Positions 8,140-17,915 of a DNA stretch of 64,000 nt are shown piece after piece. This DNA is from Mahella australiensis 50-1 BON (GTDB lineage: Bacteria > Bacillota > Clostridia > Mahellales > Mahellaceae). Location of the stretch: the NCBI RefSeq assembly GCF_000213255.1, contig NC_015520.1, positions 2,190,001 through 2,254,000 of the forward strand. The letters are read 5' to 3'. The notes below the pieces were generated by a model. The model made no database searches, was not told where the DNA came from, and saw only the letters and a list, made by a program, of their open reading frames with translations. Each line of letters begins with the position of its first letter. The stretch's first letter is position 1. The translations under genes were made by a program, and so were the position numbers.

Positions 8140-8168
8140 TTGCTTATTATCCATTTGCGTTATACAAT
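8140..8168 (+). promoter_or_regulatory. Likely promoter of the 8207 oxidoreductase gene
   Basis: TTGCTT (8140-8145), a 17-bp spacer and TACAAT (8163-8168) lie about 38 bp before the start codon. It is divergent from the GH42 promoter in the same 148-bp gap. Confidence 0.55.
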
Positions 8169-8206
8169 ATAAGGCGTAAAATTAAAACTTGGAGGTTTTA
8201 TTATTT

Positions 8207-9286
8207 ATGGAAAAAGTAAAGGTGGGTATCATCGGAGTCGGCGGTATTGCCAACGGCAAACACATGCCGAGCCTATCTGCTCTAAACAACGTTGAGATGG
8301 TGGCTTTCTGCGACCTCATCGAAGAAAGGGCTGTAGAAGGCGCAAAAAAGTACGGCGTACCCGGCGCCAAGGTATTTACGGATTACAAGGATCTGCTGGC
8401 TATGGATGATATAGACGTGGTTCACGTATGCACGCCTAACAATGCCCATGCCCCTATAACTATAGCGGCATTGGAGGCAGGCAAGCACGTAATGTGTGAA
8501 AAGCCCATGGCCAAAAATTCCGAAGAGGCCAGAGCCATGCTGGAAGCTGCTAAAAGAACCGGCAAAAAACTGACTATTGGCTACCAGAACCGCTTCAGAC
8601 CCGACTCTTTATACTTAAAGAAGATGTGTGAAAATGGTGAATTGGGTGAGATCTATTTGGCCAAAGCATTGGCTATACGCAGGCGTGCGGTTCCAACCTG
8701 GGGCGTATTCCTGGATGAAGAAAAACAGGGAGGCGGTCCACTGATAGATATAGGCACTCATTCACTAGACCTGACGCTCTGGATGATGGATAATTATAAA
8801 CCAGCTATGGCCGTAGGGACCACATATCATAAACTGGGCAGCAAAGAGAACGCCGCTAATGCTTGGGGTTCATGGGATCCCAAAAAATTCACCGTAGAAG
8901 ATTCAGCTTTTGGTTTTATAACATTTGAAAATGGGGCTACGGTGATACTCGAATCGAGCTGGGCTCTTAACACGCTGCAAACTGGCGAGGCCATGACCGT
9001 GCTTTGCGGTACCGAAGCCGGTGCCGATATGCTAGACGGTCTGCGCATAAACGGGGAAAAATATAGCAAAACTTATGTATTTAAGCCCGAACTAGGCGGC
9101 AAAGGCGTGGATTTCTATGAAGGAGAAAGCATTACTCCGGCAGAACTCGAGGCTAAGATGTGGATCGACAGCGTTATAAACGATACCGAGCCATTGGTCA
9201 AACCTGAACAGGCGTTGGTGGTAACCGAAATATTAGAAGCCATATACAAGTCAGCAGCCACAGGAAAACCGGTATATTTCAAGTAA
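8207..9286 (+). CDS. Gfo/Idh/MocA-family oxidoreductase
   Basis: The 359-residue protein has GIIGVGGIANGKH at its N-terminus (Rossmann fold), CEKPMAKN with the catalytic lysine near residue 96, and GGGPLIDIGTHSLDL in the C-terminal domain. It is an NAD(P)-linked sugar or inositol dehydrogenase of unknown substrate. The ATG at 8207 is preferred to the TTG at 8189 because GGAGG lies 11 bases before it and overlaps the TTG. It stands alone between divergent and convergent genes, with its own promoter and terminator. Confidence 0.9.
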   Translation: MEKVKVGIIGVGGIANGKHMPSLSALNNVEMVAFCDLIEERAVEGAKKYGVPGAKVFTDYKDLLAMDDIDVVHVCTPNNAHAPITIAALEAGKHVMCEKPMAKNSEEARAMLEAAKRTGKKLTIGYQNRFRPDSLYLKKMCENGELGEIYLAKALAIRRRAVPTWGVFLDEEKQGGGPLIDIGTHSLDLTLWMMDNYKPAMAVGTTYHKLGSKENAANAWGSWDPKKFTVEDSAFGFITFENGATVILESSWALNTLQTGEAMTVLCGTEAGADMLDGLRINGEKYSKTYVFKPELGGKGVDFYEGESITPAELEAKMWIDSVINDTEPLVKPEQALVVTEILEAIYKSAATGKPVYFK

Positions 9287-9291
9287 TCAAC

Positions 9292-9308
9292 GGGGGCTTT
9301 ACGCCCCC
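9292..9308 (+). terminator. Intrinsic terminator
   Basis: GGGGGC (9292-9297) pairs with GCCCCC (9303-9308) around TTTAC, followed by ATTTTCATTTATT. It lies in the 30-bp gap between two convergent genes and serves the plus-strand oxidoreductase gene. Confidence 0.8.
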
Positions 9309-9316
9309 ATTTTCAT

Positions 9317-11578
9317 TTATTGAATAACAACATCGGCAAAGAATCTGCGTTCAGCCATTACCTCTCTCTTTTGGCCGTCTATTTCAAAACTTCCCTCCAG
9401 CCTTATGTCGTCGGATGAGCTCCCTACCATTATCTTAAACGTGCCGGGTTCAACGACCAACCTCATATCTTTATCGTGGAAGGCCAATTGATCGGCGTAT
9501 AATGTAAATGTAATCTCTTTGGTTTCGCCCGGCTGAAGGTTTACGCGTTTGAAGCCCTTTAGTTCCTTAACAGGCCGAACAATGCTGGATACTTCATCGC
9601 GTATATAAAGTTGCACCACCTCGTCTCCGGCCAGTTGCCCTGCATTAGTCACCTTAAAGCTTATATCCACTTTACCAGCCGACGGCGCTACAGCAGGCGT
9701 TATGCTGAGATCGCTGTATCCGAACGTCGTATAGCTCATGCCATAGCCAAACGCAAAAGCCGGCTTAGTCTCGGTAGACAAATAATTTATGTAGGAAGCT
9801 GGCTTTAGATTATAATTTATAGGTATCTGACCCACTTCGCACGGCAACGATATTGGCAATCTCCCCGCCGGATTATAATCCCCAAACAGCACATCGGCTA
9901 CAGCGTTGCCGCCTTCTTCACCAGGATACCAGGCTTCCATAAGCGCCGAGGCATTATCAGCCAATTCCTTTGCAGCGAATGCCCTGCCGTTTATGAGCAC
10001 AACTATTACCGGCTTACCGGTATCCTTTATGGCTTTTACAAGCTGCATCTGAACACCCGGAAGCGTTATATCGGTTCTATCATCGTTTTCGCCCGATGTG
10101 CCTTTACCGAATATACCGGAATTATCCCCTACTACCACTATAGCTGCATCTGCTGCTCGAGCAGCGTTCACGGCTTCAACAAATCCATCTGTAGATGGAT
10201 CTATAATATCGCATCCCTTGGCATATGTTATGCGACAGCTATCGAGCACCTTATTTTTGATACCTTCCAATACTGTAACTATATGTACCGATGTTTTATC
10301 ATATGAGCGGTGTGCCATAAATGCATAGTCCCCGAGCATATTGCGCGCATTATCGGCATTTGGTCCTATCACTGCTATAGACTTTATATCTTTGCTTAAG
10401 GGCAATACATTGTCGTTTTTCAAAAGCACTATAGATTTGCGAGCTATATCGCGAGACATCTCCCTCTGCTCAGGCGTTTCAAATAAGCCAGGCACGCTGT
10501 CGACATCCACATATACACCATCGAAAAGCCCAAGCTCAAACTTGGCCGTCAAAACGCGTTCTACCGATTCATTTATCGTAGCCTCGGATATCATGCCTTC
10601 TTTTACGGCATCCATTAACGGCTGACCATAGCAATCCATCTTAGGCAATTCTATATCTATACCTGCTTCCAAGGCTTGAACCGCGGCTTCTTTTTTGTTT
10701 CCGGCGGTGAAATGGGCCTTTCTCAATCGATCTATGGCATCGTAATCCGATACTACTATGCCGTCAAAGCCGAAATGGCCTCGCAGAATATCGGTCAACA
10801 GCTCGCGCGATGCCGCACACGGTACGCCATCTATATCATGATAAGCGTTCATAACCGATTTAGCATTGGCTTCCCGCACCGCTGCCTCAAATGGGAACAG
10901 GAATATATCCCATAATTCTCTCTCCCCGACGTGAACAGGCGCACAATTTCGGCCGCCTTCGGAAAAGCTGTGGCCGGCAAAATGCTTCAACGTGGCAAAT
11001 ATACCTTTGGTTAAATCTTGCCCCTGCAAACCGCGCACATAAGATACAGCCATACTGGCCACAAGATATGGATCCTCACCAAATGTCTCTTCTACCCTGC
11101 CCCATCTTGGATCCCGGGCAACATCGAGCACGGGCGAAAGCCCCTGATGAGCGCCTGCCGCCTTCATCTGCTGCCTTATGACCCCTGCCATAGCTTCTAT
11201 GGCCTCGGCATCCCATGTGCTGGCCAAACCTATAGCCTGCGGAAATACAGTGGCACCATCCGCCATAAAGCCGCTTAGGCATTCCTCATGTACTATAGCC
11301 GGTATGCCCAGCCTTGTTTTTTCTTTCAGATATTTTTGTATGGCATTGGCAAGTTCGGCAGCATGCTTAGGTGAAGTATCCACTTTGGATGGGTCGCCAA
11401 GGCCTCCGGCTACTCGAGTTATCTGGCCTATGCCATTTGAGAGCAACTCTTCCAGTTTTTCTTCCGATAGCTGCTCTCCGCTGTCATCCAACAAGTCCTC
11501 TATCGGAACTGCGTTGAGCTGAGCTATCTTCTCCTCCAGCGTCATTTGTGAAATTAGTCGTTTAACCTGTGCATACAT
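9317..11578 (-). CDS. GH3 beta-glucosidase/beta-xylosidase
   Basis: The 753-residue protein has the GH3 layout: N-terminal barrel, alpha/beta sandwich and C-terminal fibronectin-III-like domain. Motifs include DPRWGRVEETFGEDP (155-169), KHFAGH (198-203), and the nucleophile D278 in GIVVSDYD. The second domain holds WYPGEEGG. No signal peptide is seen, so it hydrolyses imported beta-linked oligosaccharides in the cytoplasm. The ATG at 11578 has GGGAGG 8 bases upstream; 15 extra upstream codons are open but unsupported. It is downstream of the Dpp/Opp-type transporter operon on the same strand, 107 bp after a small membrane protein, which suggests that the transporter delivers its substrate. 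Glucoside versus xyloside preference cannot be read from the sequence. Confidence 0.92.
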   Translation of the reverse strand: MYAQVKRLISQMTLEEKIAQLNAVPIEDLLDDSGEQLSEEKLEELLSNGIGQITRVAGGLGDPSKVDTSPKHAAELANAIQKYLKEKTRLGIPAIVHEECLSGFMADGATVFPQAIGLASTWDAEAIEAMAGVIRQQMKAAGAHQGLSPVLDVARDPRWGRVEETFGEDPYLVASMAVSYVRGLQGQDLTKGIFATLKHFAGHSFSEGGRNCAPVHVGERELWDIFLFPFEAAVREANAKSVMNAYHDIDGVPCAASRELLTDILRGHFGFDGIVVSDYDAIDRLRKAHFTAGNKKEAAVQALEAGIDIELPKMDCYGQPLMDAVKEGMISEATINESVERVLTAKFELGLFDGVYVDVDSVPGLFETPEQREMSRDIARKSIVLLKNDNVLPLSKDIKSIAVIGPNADNARNMLGDYAFMAHRSYDKTSVHIVTVLEGIKNKVLDSCRITYAKGCDIIDPSTDGFVEAVNAARAADAAIVVVGDNSGIFGKGTSGENDDRTDITLPGVQMQLVKAIKDTGKPVIVVLINGRAFAAKELADNASALMEAWYPGEEGGNAVADVLFGDYNPAGRLPISLPCEVGQIPINYNLKPASYINYLSTETKPAFAFGYGMSYTTFGYSDLSITPAVAPSAGKVDISFKVTNAGQLAGDEVVQLYIRDEVSSIVRPVKELKGFKRVNLQPGETKEITFTLYADQLAFHDKDMRLVVEPGTFKIMVGSSSDDIRLEGSFEIDGQKREVMAERRFFADVVIQ

Positions 11579-11685
11579 ATGAAATCCTCCCAAATACCCA
11601 TTTTTGACATCATTATTGTTCAAATATTTATGAACCTGATCTCAGACTTTATTATAAACCACTACTTAGGTTCTTGCAATGAAAA

Positions 11686-11919
11686 CTATTTGTCGGCCTT
11701 CTTTGAGGTTACGCGCAAATATACATACGCACTAATGACAGTCAAACCATTTATAGCTACTGCCATAATTATGATTATGAACTCCGGTGATGTCGCACTT
11801 ATGAAAGGTAGTATTATTAAGCTCATAACCAACAACATTAGCGAGAAATACAATATCACTTTGAAAAAGCTGCTTCTTGTTCCCATTTCCACTTCGGTAT
11901 CCTTTCTACTAAATGACAA
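11686..11919 (-). CDS. Small membrane protein, unknown function
   Basis: The frame encodes up to 77 residues with two hydrophobic stretches (about residues 20-43 and 48-68) and a basic C-terminus (RVTSKKADK), so it is probably a two-helix inner-membrane protein. The start is uncertain: TTG at 11919, or ATG at 11886 (66 residues). Either start overlaps the end of the preceding ATPase gene, by 64 or 31 bp, so translation is probably coupled to it. No family was recognised. Its place at the end of a transporter operon and before a GH3 gene gives no firm clue. Confidence 0.55.
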   Translation of the reverse strand: MSFSRKDTEVEMGTRSSFFKVILYFSLMLLVMSLIILPFISATSPEFIIIIMAVAINGLTVISAYVYLRVTSKKADK

Positions 11920-12884
11920 GCCACCATTTCTTCTCCCAGGGGGATCAACGGTGGTTCTTTCTGTTCGCAGATAGCCTCGGCATATGGACAGCGCGGATTA
12001 AAGCGGCAGCCTGCCGGAGGATCGGCAGGATCCGGCATATCCAGGCTCTTCAAGGGCAAGGGTTTCATAGCCCTGGCAATCTTAGGATCCGGTATTGGCA
12101 CTGCAGATAACAGCGCCTGCAAATATGGATGTCTTGGCTCTGCCAAAATCTTATTGAGGTTACCTGTTTCCACTATTTTGCCCAGGTACATGACAGCTAT
12201 TCTGCCATGTGAAGCTATATATCTAGCTGTAGCAAGGTCGTGGGTTATATATATAAACGCGATATTGAATCTGGCATTCATATCCGACATAAGATCCAAC
12301 AGCGATATACGCAGCGAAACATCCACCATGGATACTGGTTCGTCAGCTACTATAAGCTTGGGTTGAACCGACAATGCTCTTGCCAACAATATTCTCTGTC
12401 TTTGGCCGCCGCTCAATTGGTGGGGATATTTATCCAAAAATTGCTCTGGCGGTGTAAGGCCGACCATCGTGAATAAATCCTCCAACTGTTTTCTGGCTTC
12501 ATTCTTGCTCTTAGCAAGCTTATGCCTGAATAACGGCGCGCTGAGAGACTGATATATGGTTCTGGCAGGATTTAACGCTGCATATGAATCCTGATGTACC
12601 ATTTGCACGCTTCTCCTATATTCGAAGAAATCCTTGCCCTTTAATGACCAAATATCCTTGCCCATAAACGTTATGCTACCAGAAGTAGGCTTAAACAAAC
12701 CTGTAACCATCTTACCTATGGTAGTCTTGCCGCATCCACTTTCGCCAACCACAGCCAGTATTTCTCCCTGATTTAACCGCATATCTACTCCGACCACGGC
12801 CCCCACTTTACGCTTAGGGGCTAATAACCCTGCCCTATTTTCAAATATCATATTTATATCTTTTAGCTCCAGCAAAGGCTCCAT
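11856..12884 (-). CDS. Oligopeptide/oligosaccharide ABC transporter ATPase (OppF/DppF type)
   Basis: The 342-residue protein has Walker A GESGCGKTT (about 47-55), the signature LSGGQRQR near 160, and Walker B LIVADEP near 182. The C-terminal oligopeptide/dipeptide extension contains CRFNPRCPYAEAIC, the conserved cysteine cluster of this subfamily. It pairs with the ATPase encoded just upstream to drive import. Its ATG directly follows that gene's stop codon, indicating coupled translation. In Clostridia and Thermotogales such systems often carry cello-, xylo- or manno-oligosaccharides; a GH3 gene downstream supports that here. Confidence 0.93.
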   Translation of the reverse strand: MEPLLELKDINMIFENRAGLLAPKRKVGAVVGVDMRLNQGEILAVVGESGCGKTTIGKMVTGLFKPTSGSITFMGKDIWSLKGKDFFEYRRSVQMVHQDSYAALNPARTIYQSLSAPLFRHKLAKSKNEARKQLEDLFTMVGLTPPEQFLDKYPHQLSGGQRQRILLARALSVQPKLIVADEPVSMVDVSLRISLLDLMSDMNARFNIAFIYITHDLATARYIASHGRIAVMYLGKIVETGNLNKILAEPRHPYLQALLSAVPIPDPKIARAMKPLPLKSLDMPDPADPPAGCRFNPRCPYAEAICEQKEPPLIPLGEEMVACHLVERIPKWKWEQEAAFSK

Positions 12885-13871
12885 TTATGCATCCATCCTT
12901 TCCCATTCAAGGCATGTCGTAAAATGCCCAGGTTTAACCTCTATAAGCTTTCCTTGTTCCTCGCCGTTACAAAAGCCCGTATTATAAAAGCCGCATCGAG
13001 GAGCAAACCGGCATCCTTCCGGCGGATTAATAAGATCCGGCGGTGCGCCTGGTATGGGCCGTCGTTTACTCACATCATCGGTAAGCGATGGCGCAGCATG
13101 TATAAGGCCCTTGGTATATGGATGTAGCGAATTATAGAATACGTCATCGACCGTTCCCAGCTCTACTACCCGACCAGCATACATAACAGCCATTCTATCG
13201 GCAATTTTACCCATGATAGAAACATCATGCGTTAGAAATACCATTGTGATGCCGAGATCAGCATGTATAGCCTTTAATATATCCATTATATAAGCTTGAG
13301 TTATAACATCCAGCGCTGTGGTCGGTTCATCCAATATCAACAGCCTAGGGTCGAGTAAAAGGCTCATAGCTATAATGGTCCTCTGCTTCATACCACCGCT
13401 CAATTGATGCGGATATGAACTCAATACCTGATCTGGTTCCAATCTTACATACTCCATTAACCTTCGCGCTTTAGCTAAAACATCCCTTTCGGATATATTA
13501 TCGCCGTTATGGGCTGCGGCCGTTTCAAGAAATTGTTCTTTTATCCTTATGACAGGATTCATGGAATTTTGGGCTGCTTGAAATACCATGGCCACGTCGC
13601 TCCATCTGTATTTTCGAATTTCCTCATCGGATAATTTTAATATATCCTTGCCATTATACAATATCTGACCGCCGCTTATCTCACCGGGCACAGATACTAT
13701 GTTTAATACCGTAGATGCCAGCGTCGACTTGCCGCTTCCACTTTCGCCGACTATGCCAAGAATCTCTCCGCGCTGTACATCCAGCGACGCTTTATCTACC
13801 GCTCGCAATACCCCGCGGCGCAACTTGAATTCCACCGTAACATCCTTAAATTGTAATATATTCTCTGCCAC
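12885..13871 (-). CDS. Oligopeptide/oligosaccharide ABC transporter ATPase (OppD/DppD type)
   Basis: The 328-residue protein carries GESGSGKST (42-50), LSGGMKQR, LLILDEPTTALD and the C-terminal CRFAPRCGFYNTGFC cysteine cluster. It is the partner of the OppF-type ATPase. It starts 10 bp after the second permease gene and ends flush against the next ATG. LSGGM in place of LSGGQ is common in this branch. Confidence 0.93.
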   Translation of the reverse strand: MAENILQFKDVTVEFKLRRGVLRAVDKASLDVQRGEILGIVGESGSGKSTLASTVLNIVSVPGEISGGQILYNGKDILKLSDEEIRKYRWSDVAMVFQAAQNSMNPVIRIKEQFLETAAAHNGDNISERDVLAKARRLMEYVRLEPDQVLSSYPHQLSGGMKQRTIIAMSLLLDPRLLILDEPTTALDVITQAYIMDILKAIHADLGITMVFLTHDVSIMGKIADRMAVMYAGRVVELGTVDDVFYNSLHPYTKGLIHAAPSLTDDVSKRRPIPGAPPDLINPPEGCRFAPRCGFYNTGFCNGEEQGKLIEVKPGHFTTCLEWERMDA

Positions 13872-13881
13872 TTATCTCACC

Positions 13882-14736
13882 TCACTGCGCACGTAGTCTG
13901 GGATTCAATGCCTCGTCCAGGCCATTTGCGAAAAACAGGCATCCCATCTGGAAAAACATTATGCCTAGTACCGGTACCAGGAAATAAATAATAGCGCTAG
14001 AACCATATAATGCTCCAGTATTAGATATTGCCATCTGTAGCATCATTCCCCAATGAGTAGATGAAAATGGAACAAGCCCCAACACCATGAGGCCAACACT
14101 GGCTGTAATAGCCCCTCGCATTATCATTATAAAATTTATAGCTATATATGATGTAATATTGGGTAACATCTCAGCGAATATTATATGTGGCAGACCCAGA
14201 CCCAATATGCGGCTGGCCTCAATAAAATCTCTTTGTTTTAATGAAAGTATTTGTGACCGTATAGCCCTGGCTAACCCCGCCCATGACCATATGCTCAGCA
14301 CTAGTCCGAAAGTCACAGGATCTGATATTTTTATAACCATTGACAATACCATCATTATAGGAAAACTTGGAACTGTTAATATAATATTTGTGATAAACAT
14401 TAATATAGCATCTACTGTGCCACCTACCACACCTGAAACTGTACCCATAATAAACGCTATTAATAAAGTAAATAATGCCGATAAAAAAGCAACTACAAGC
14501 ACGTTTCTGGAGCCATGCACAAATTGAGACAATGTATCTCTACCCGCATAATCCGTACCAAGAGGATGCTCCAAAGATGGGAGTTGAAGCCGTTCTGCAT
14601 AATTGGTCTGCGTAGCAAGTGGTATAATATAAGGACCAACTACAGCCATAAACAAAAATATAAGCAAGATAATTAAGCCTACAAAAGCTTGCTTATTTCG
14701 ATTTATCACACTAAAGAACCCTTTTATCGTGTTCAT
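13882..14736 (-). CDS. ABC transporter permease (OppC/DppC type)
   Basis: The 284-residue protein has an N-terminal membrane helix (QAFVGLIILLIFLFMAVVGP), the LEHPLGTDYAGRDTLSQFVHG block typical of DppC, and about five more helices. The coupling loop (EASRILGLGLPHIIFAEMLP) would contact the ATPases. It lies 6 bp after the first permease gene in the same operon. Confidence 0.92.
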   Translation of the reverse strand: MNTIKGFFSVINRNKQAFVGLIILLIFLFMAVVGPYIIPLATQTNYAERLQLPSLEHPLGTDYAGRDTLSQFVHGSRNVLVVAFLSALFTLLIAFIMGTVSGVVGGTVDAILMFITNIILTVPSFPIMMVLSMVIKISDPVTFGLVLSIWSWAGLARAIRSQILSLKQRDFIEASRILGLGLPHIIFAEMLPNITSYIAINFIMIMRGAITASVGLMVLGLVPFSSTHWGMMLQMAISNTGALYGSSAIIYFLVPVLGIMFFQMGCLFFANGLDEALNPRLRAQ

Positions 14737-14742
14737 AACAGT

Positions 14743-15729
14743 TTATCCCTCCTGCCTGATTCGAGGATCCAAGATAGAATACAGTATCTCAGCTATCAAA
14801 TTAGCCAGCACAACTGCTATCGTTATCATGAGAAACATGCCCTGCATAAGCGTAAAATCTCTGCGTCCGACAGCCTGATTCAAAAAATATCCCACACCCG
14901 GATAAACAAATATATTCTCAACAAGCGGTGAACCGCCGAACATCATACCGAACGATATAGCCAAGTTGGTTATCAGAGGCAAAAGAGCATTCCTACCTAC
15001 GTATGTAGTTATTATTCTCCTTTGCGATAATCCTCTGGCCTTTGCCGCTGTTACGTAATCCTCCCCAAGAACGCTTATAGCATTGCCTTTCATAGCCAAT
15101 GCCCATCCTCCCAAACCGGTAATAACATAAGCGCTTATCGGCAGTATAGCATGTTCTAGCACACTGGATATATAAGGCCAATTGAAGCCGGGCATAACGG
15201 ACGAATCATATGGTCCCCGATTAGGAAGCCACTTCAAGTTTACCGCAAATATGATTATTAAGATAAGGCCCACTATATAATCCGGTATTGAGCCGGCAAT
15301 AGAGGCATAAATAGAAACGATGGGGTCTACTATGGTATTTCTCTTCCATGCCACGTACATGCCTATAAATATACCAATTATAAATGAAATAAACAACGAA
15401 ATGGACAATAACAATAACGTCCATGGCAGTGCACCTGCAATAACCTGTACAACTGGCTTTTTAAATGACATGGATTCGCCGAAATTCCCCTTTAATAAAC
15501 CCGAAACATATCTACTGTACTGTTGGATTATCGGTATGTCCGGATCATAGTTTAACATCGATTTAGCACGTGCATACGCCTCTTCATAATTTACGCCCTG
15601 ATTTCTCACCATATCCATGGCTAAGGTTTCTACAGGATTACCGGGCATCATTCTTATCACTACAAATGTAATGGTCATAGCAAAAAATATTGTCAGTATA
15701 ATCAACATTAACCTTCTTATCCAAGCCAT
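14743..15729 (-). CDS. ABC transporter permease (OppB/DppB type)
   Basis: The 328-residue protein begins with a membrane helix and the RMMPGNPVE segment seen in DppB proteins. It has six predicted helices and the loop AKARGLSQRRIITTYVGRNA, which matches the family's ATPase-contact region. It is the first permease after the binding-protein gene, separated by 75 bp that hold a perfect stem-loop. Confidence 0.92.
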   Translation of the reverse strand: MAWIRRLMLIILTIFFAMTITFVVIRMMPGNPVETLAMDMVRNQGVNYEEAYARAKSMLNYDPDIPIIQQYSRYVSGLLKGNFGESMSFKKPVVQVIAGALPWTLLLLSISLFISFIIGIFIGMYVAWKRNTIVDPIVSIYASIAGSIPDYIVGLILIIIFAVNLKWLPNRGPYDSSVMPGFNWPYISSVLEHAILPISAYVITGLGGWALAMKGNAISVLGEDYVTAAKARGLSQRRIITTYVGRNALLPLITNLAISFGMMFGGSPLVENIFVYPGVGYFLNQAVGRRDFTLMQGMFLMITIAVVLANLIAEILYSILDPRIRQEG

Positions 15730-15755
15730 TTTATCACCTCTTCACATTATAGGTT

Positions 15756-15790
15756 GGATTAACCGCATGCTCAAAACATGCGGTTAATCC
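15756..15790 (-). terminator. Stem-loop between binding-protein and permease genes (Dpp-type operon)
   Basis: GGATTAACCGCATG (15756-15769) pairs perfectly with 15777-15790 around a 7-base loop. There is no T-run after it on the minus strand, so it more likely protects the 3' end of a processed binding-protein message, or partly reduces read-through, than terminates fully. Confidence 0.65.
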
Positions 15791-15804
15791 TTAAGGGGTC
15801 TTAT

Positions 15805-17690
15805 TTACTTATAATACAGCTCGCCTAATTTTAATAATCTTGCTATCACACGCGTATTAGCTCCTCCATACCATTCCGGCAACAACGGATCATCAGGATA
15901 AGATAATTTAGTGTTGTGTATTTTTATCGGTGCTGTCTTCTCGCCTATCGGCATAATAGGCACAAATTCATTGGTGGCTTGTGCTAATTTTTCCGTTATC
16001 TTTGCTTGTTTATCCTTATCCGTGGCATAAAACAGATCATTCAATAAGGATATGGGATCTACGGTTTCACCAGAAGATAATTTCACGTTTATCTTGGGAT
16101 CACCGCTTGCTGTAGGGGCCTTTAACCCCATCCTTACAGCACCATCTGCATAAATGCTCCTGTAAAATTCCCACGGTTGTCCAGCATACGATAATCCACC
16201 TGGGCGAAAATCAAAGCTCATCATAGCTTGGCCCCTATCCAAATAATCCCAATATGCACTTATTTCCATAGCTTTATATTCTGTTTTTAAGCCAAACTCA
16301 TTGAGCTGGTTAGCAATCGCATCTCCGCACATAAAGAATATAGCCCATGAATTCATGGCTGCTACTTCAAGCTGTACCAATTGTCCTTTGGAATCACGCC
16401 AGAACCCATCAGAACCTTTGCTCCAGCCTTCTCCTTTCAATAAAGCCTCAGCTTTAGATGGATCATACGCATAATCTTCCATATCGTCCAATATATTTTG
16501 GCTTAACCATGAATCCCTTATAGTCGGTGTTAAACCTGAACAATAGGTATCAGGCATTTGAGTACCTGGCTCAGCTACCTCAAGCAACGCCTTCTTATCT
16601 ATAGCACATATTATTGCTTTTCTGACGTTTGGATTATCTAACGGATACTTGCTAACATTAAATTGCATAGAAGGTTGGCTATATTCAGGGGACCATACAA
16701 TTTTCATTTCAGGATATTTTTCCTGCAGTTGCTTTTTTCCTGCAGTTGCTTTAGAACATCAGGAGCAACACCACCTACATCGAGATCATATGCTCCACTC
16801 ATAATATTAGAAACAAATGCCTCAGTAGTCGTATCTCTAAGTGCTTTTACCTGCTCTATTTTTAAATTACTGGCAGACCAACTATTAGGATTTTTCTTTA
16901 ATATAGCTTCAGATGCTGTTAAATTAGATATAATGTAAGGACCGTTACCTACTATTTCCGTTACTGCCGGTTTAAACTTATACAGGTCTTCTCTTATCGC
17001 GGCTATTGCATCGTTTGTTGCCTGATCAACGTTACCTTGTGCATCTCTTTTTTCCGTCAACGGAGCTAACTGATCAGCCCATTTGCCATATATATGATAA
17101 GGACCTTGTATAAGATTAGCAAAAGCCATCGGAGCCATTACCGAACCGGTGTTTCTCCAATTTATAATTACCGTATAATCATCCGGGGTTTCGATGGTAT
17201 CAACGTATTTCCACATAGGCCAACCAGCCATGAAACCCAAATAATAAGTGGATAAAACATCTTTACTAGTAAACGGTGTTCCGTCACTCCACTTTATGCC
17301 TTGTCTCAAATGTATTATGAGTTTATTACCCTCTTCCTCGAATGACTCTCCAAGCATAGGAATAAATTCTGTTTTACCTGCCTTTACATCAGGAACACAA
17401 TCAAACAATCGATCATATACTAGGTCTCCTAAATTGTTTAACCCTGGTGGTGCCCAAGGGTTCCCATTTATTGCCGGAGGCGGATCAAATATAGCATTGA
17501 TAGTAATTATTGTTGCGTCACCCTGTGCCTCTTGATCTGTCGAAGTACTTCCACTCGGCTCATTTGTATCAGTAGAGCTCTGCTCCCCACCTGCCGGCGG
17601 TGTCTCAGCAGGATTGCCACAGGCCACCAGCAGCAGTGACAACACCAGCAACAATGCCACAAAAACTGAAACCTTCCTCGTTCTTCGCAT
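15805..17690 (-). pseudogene. Family-5 extracellular solute-binding protein, frameshifted
   Basis: Two frames (17690-16704, 328 residues; 16707-15805, 300 residues) are the two halves of one SBP_bac_5 lipoprotein. The first half has a lipoprotein signal (LVLSLLLVAC, Cys24) and the usual start of the mature domain; the second has the C-terminal lobe (DNPNVRKAIICAIDKKALLE). At the junction a 17-bp tandem duplication shifts the frame. Removing one copy joins VLKQLQEK to YPEMKIVWSPEY and gives a continuous protein of about 622 residues, normal for the family. By chance or design the new stop overlaps an ATG (ATGA), so the second half could be translated separately. It is the first gene of the Dpp/Opp-type operon and would bind the transported ligand at the cell surface. 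Confidence 0.85.
16717..16752. repeat. 17-bp tandem duplication that breaks the binding-protein gene
   Basis: TTTTTCCTGCAGTTGCTTT occurs at 16717-16735 and again at 16734-16752, an offset of 17 bp. As 17 is not a multiple of 3, the second copy shifts the frame. Deleting one copy restores a single open frame. Confidence 0.9.
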
Positions 17691-17915
17691 ATTATATTCC
17701 TCCTATCTCCTATTTCTATTATATATTACATAGGGATGGGCTTTCCCATATAATAAAATTGCCCCTTATCACCTCCTATATAATAATGTGGTTCCCAAAC
17801 CTTACCCTTATATCATAGGTGAGAAAGGGACAACTGTAAATTTCTAATTTCTTATATGGATAAACAATGCGTTGGAATTACGATGTTTAAAATCTTATTT
17901 TCAATATACAGTATC

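Noticed and set aside
16704-16707. Programmed frameshift in the binding-protein gene
   Set aside because: There is no slippery site plus downstream structure of the usual kind, and the 17-bp duplication fully explains the broken frame.
17740-17780. AGGAGGTGATAAGGGG on the minus strand before the Dpp-type binding-protein gene as the ribosome site of a leader peptide
   Set aside because: The next ATG is about 20 bases away and gives only a 7-codon frame; another possible start gives a meaningless short peptide.
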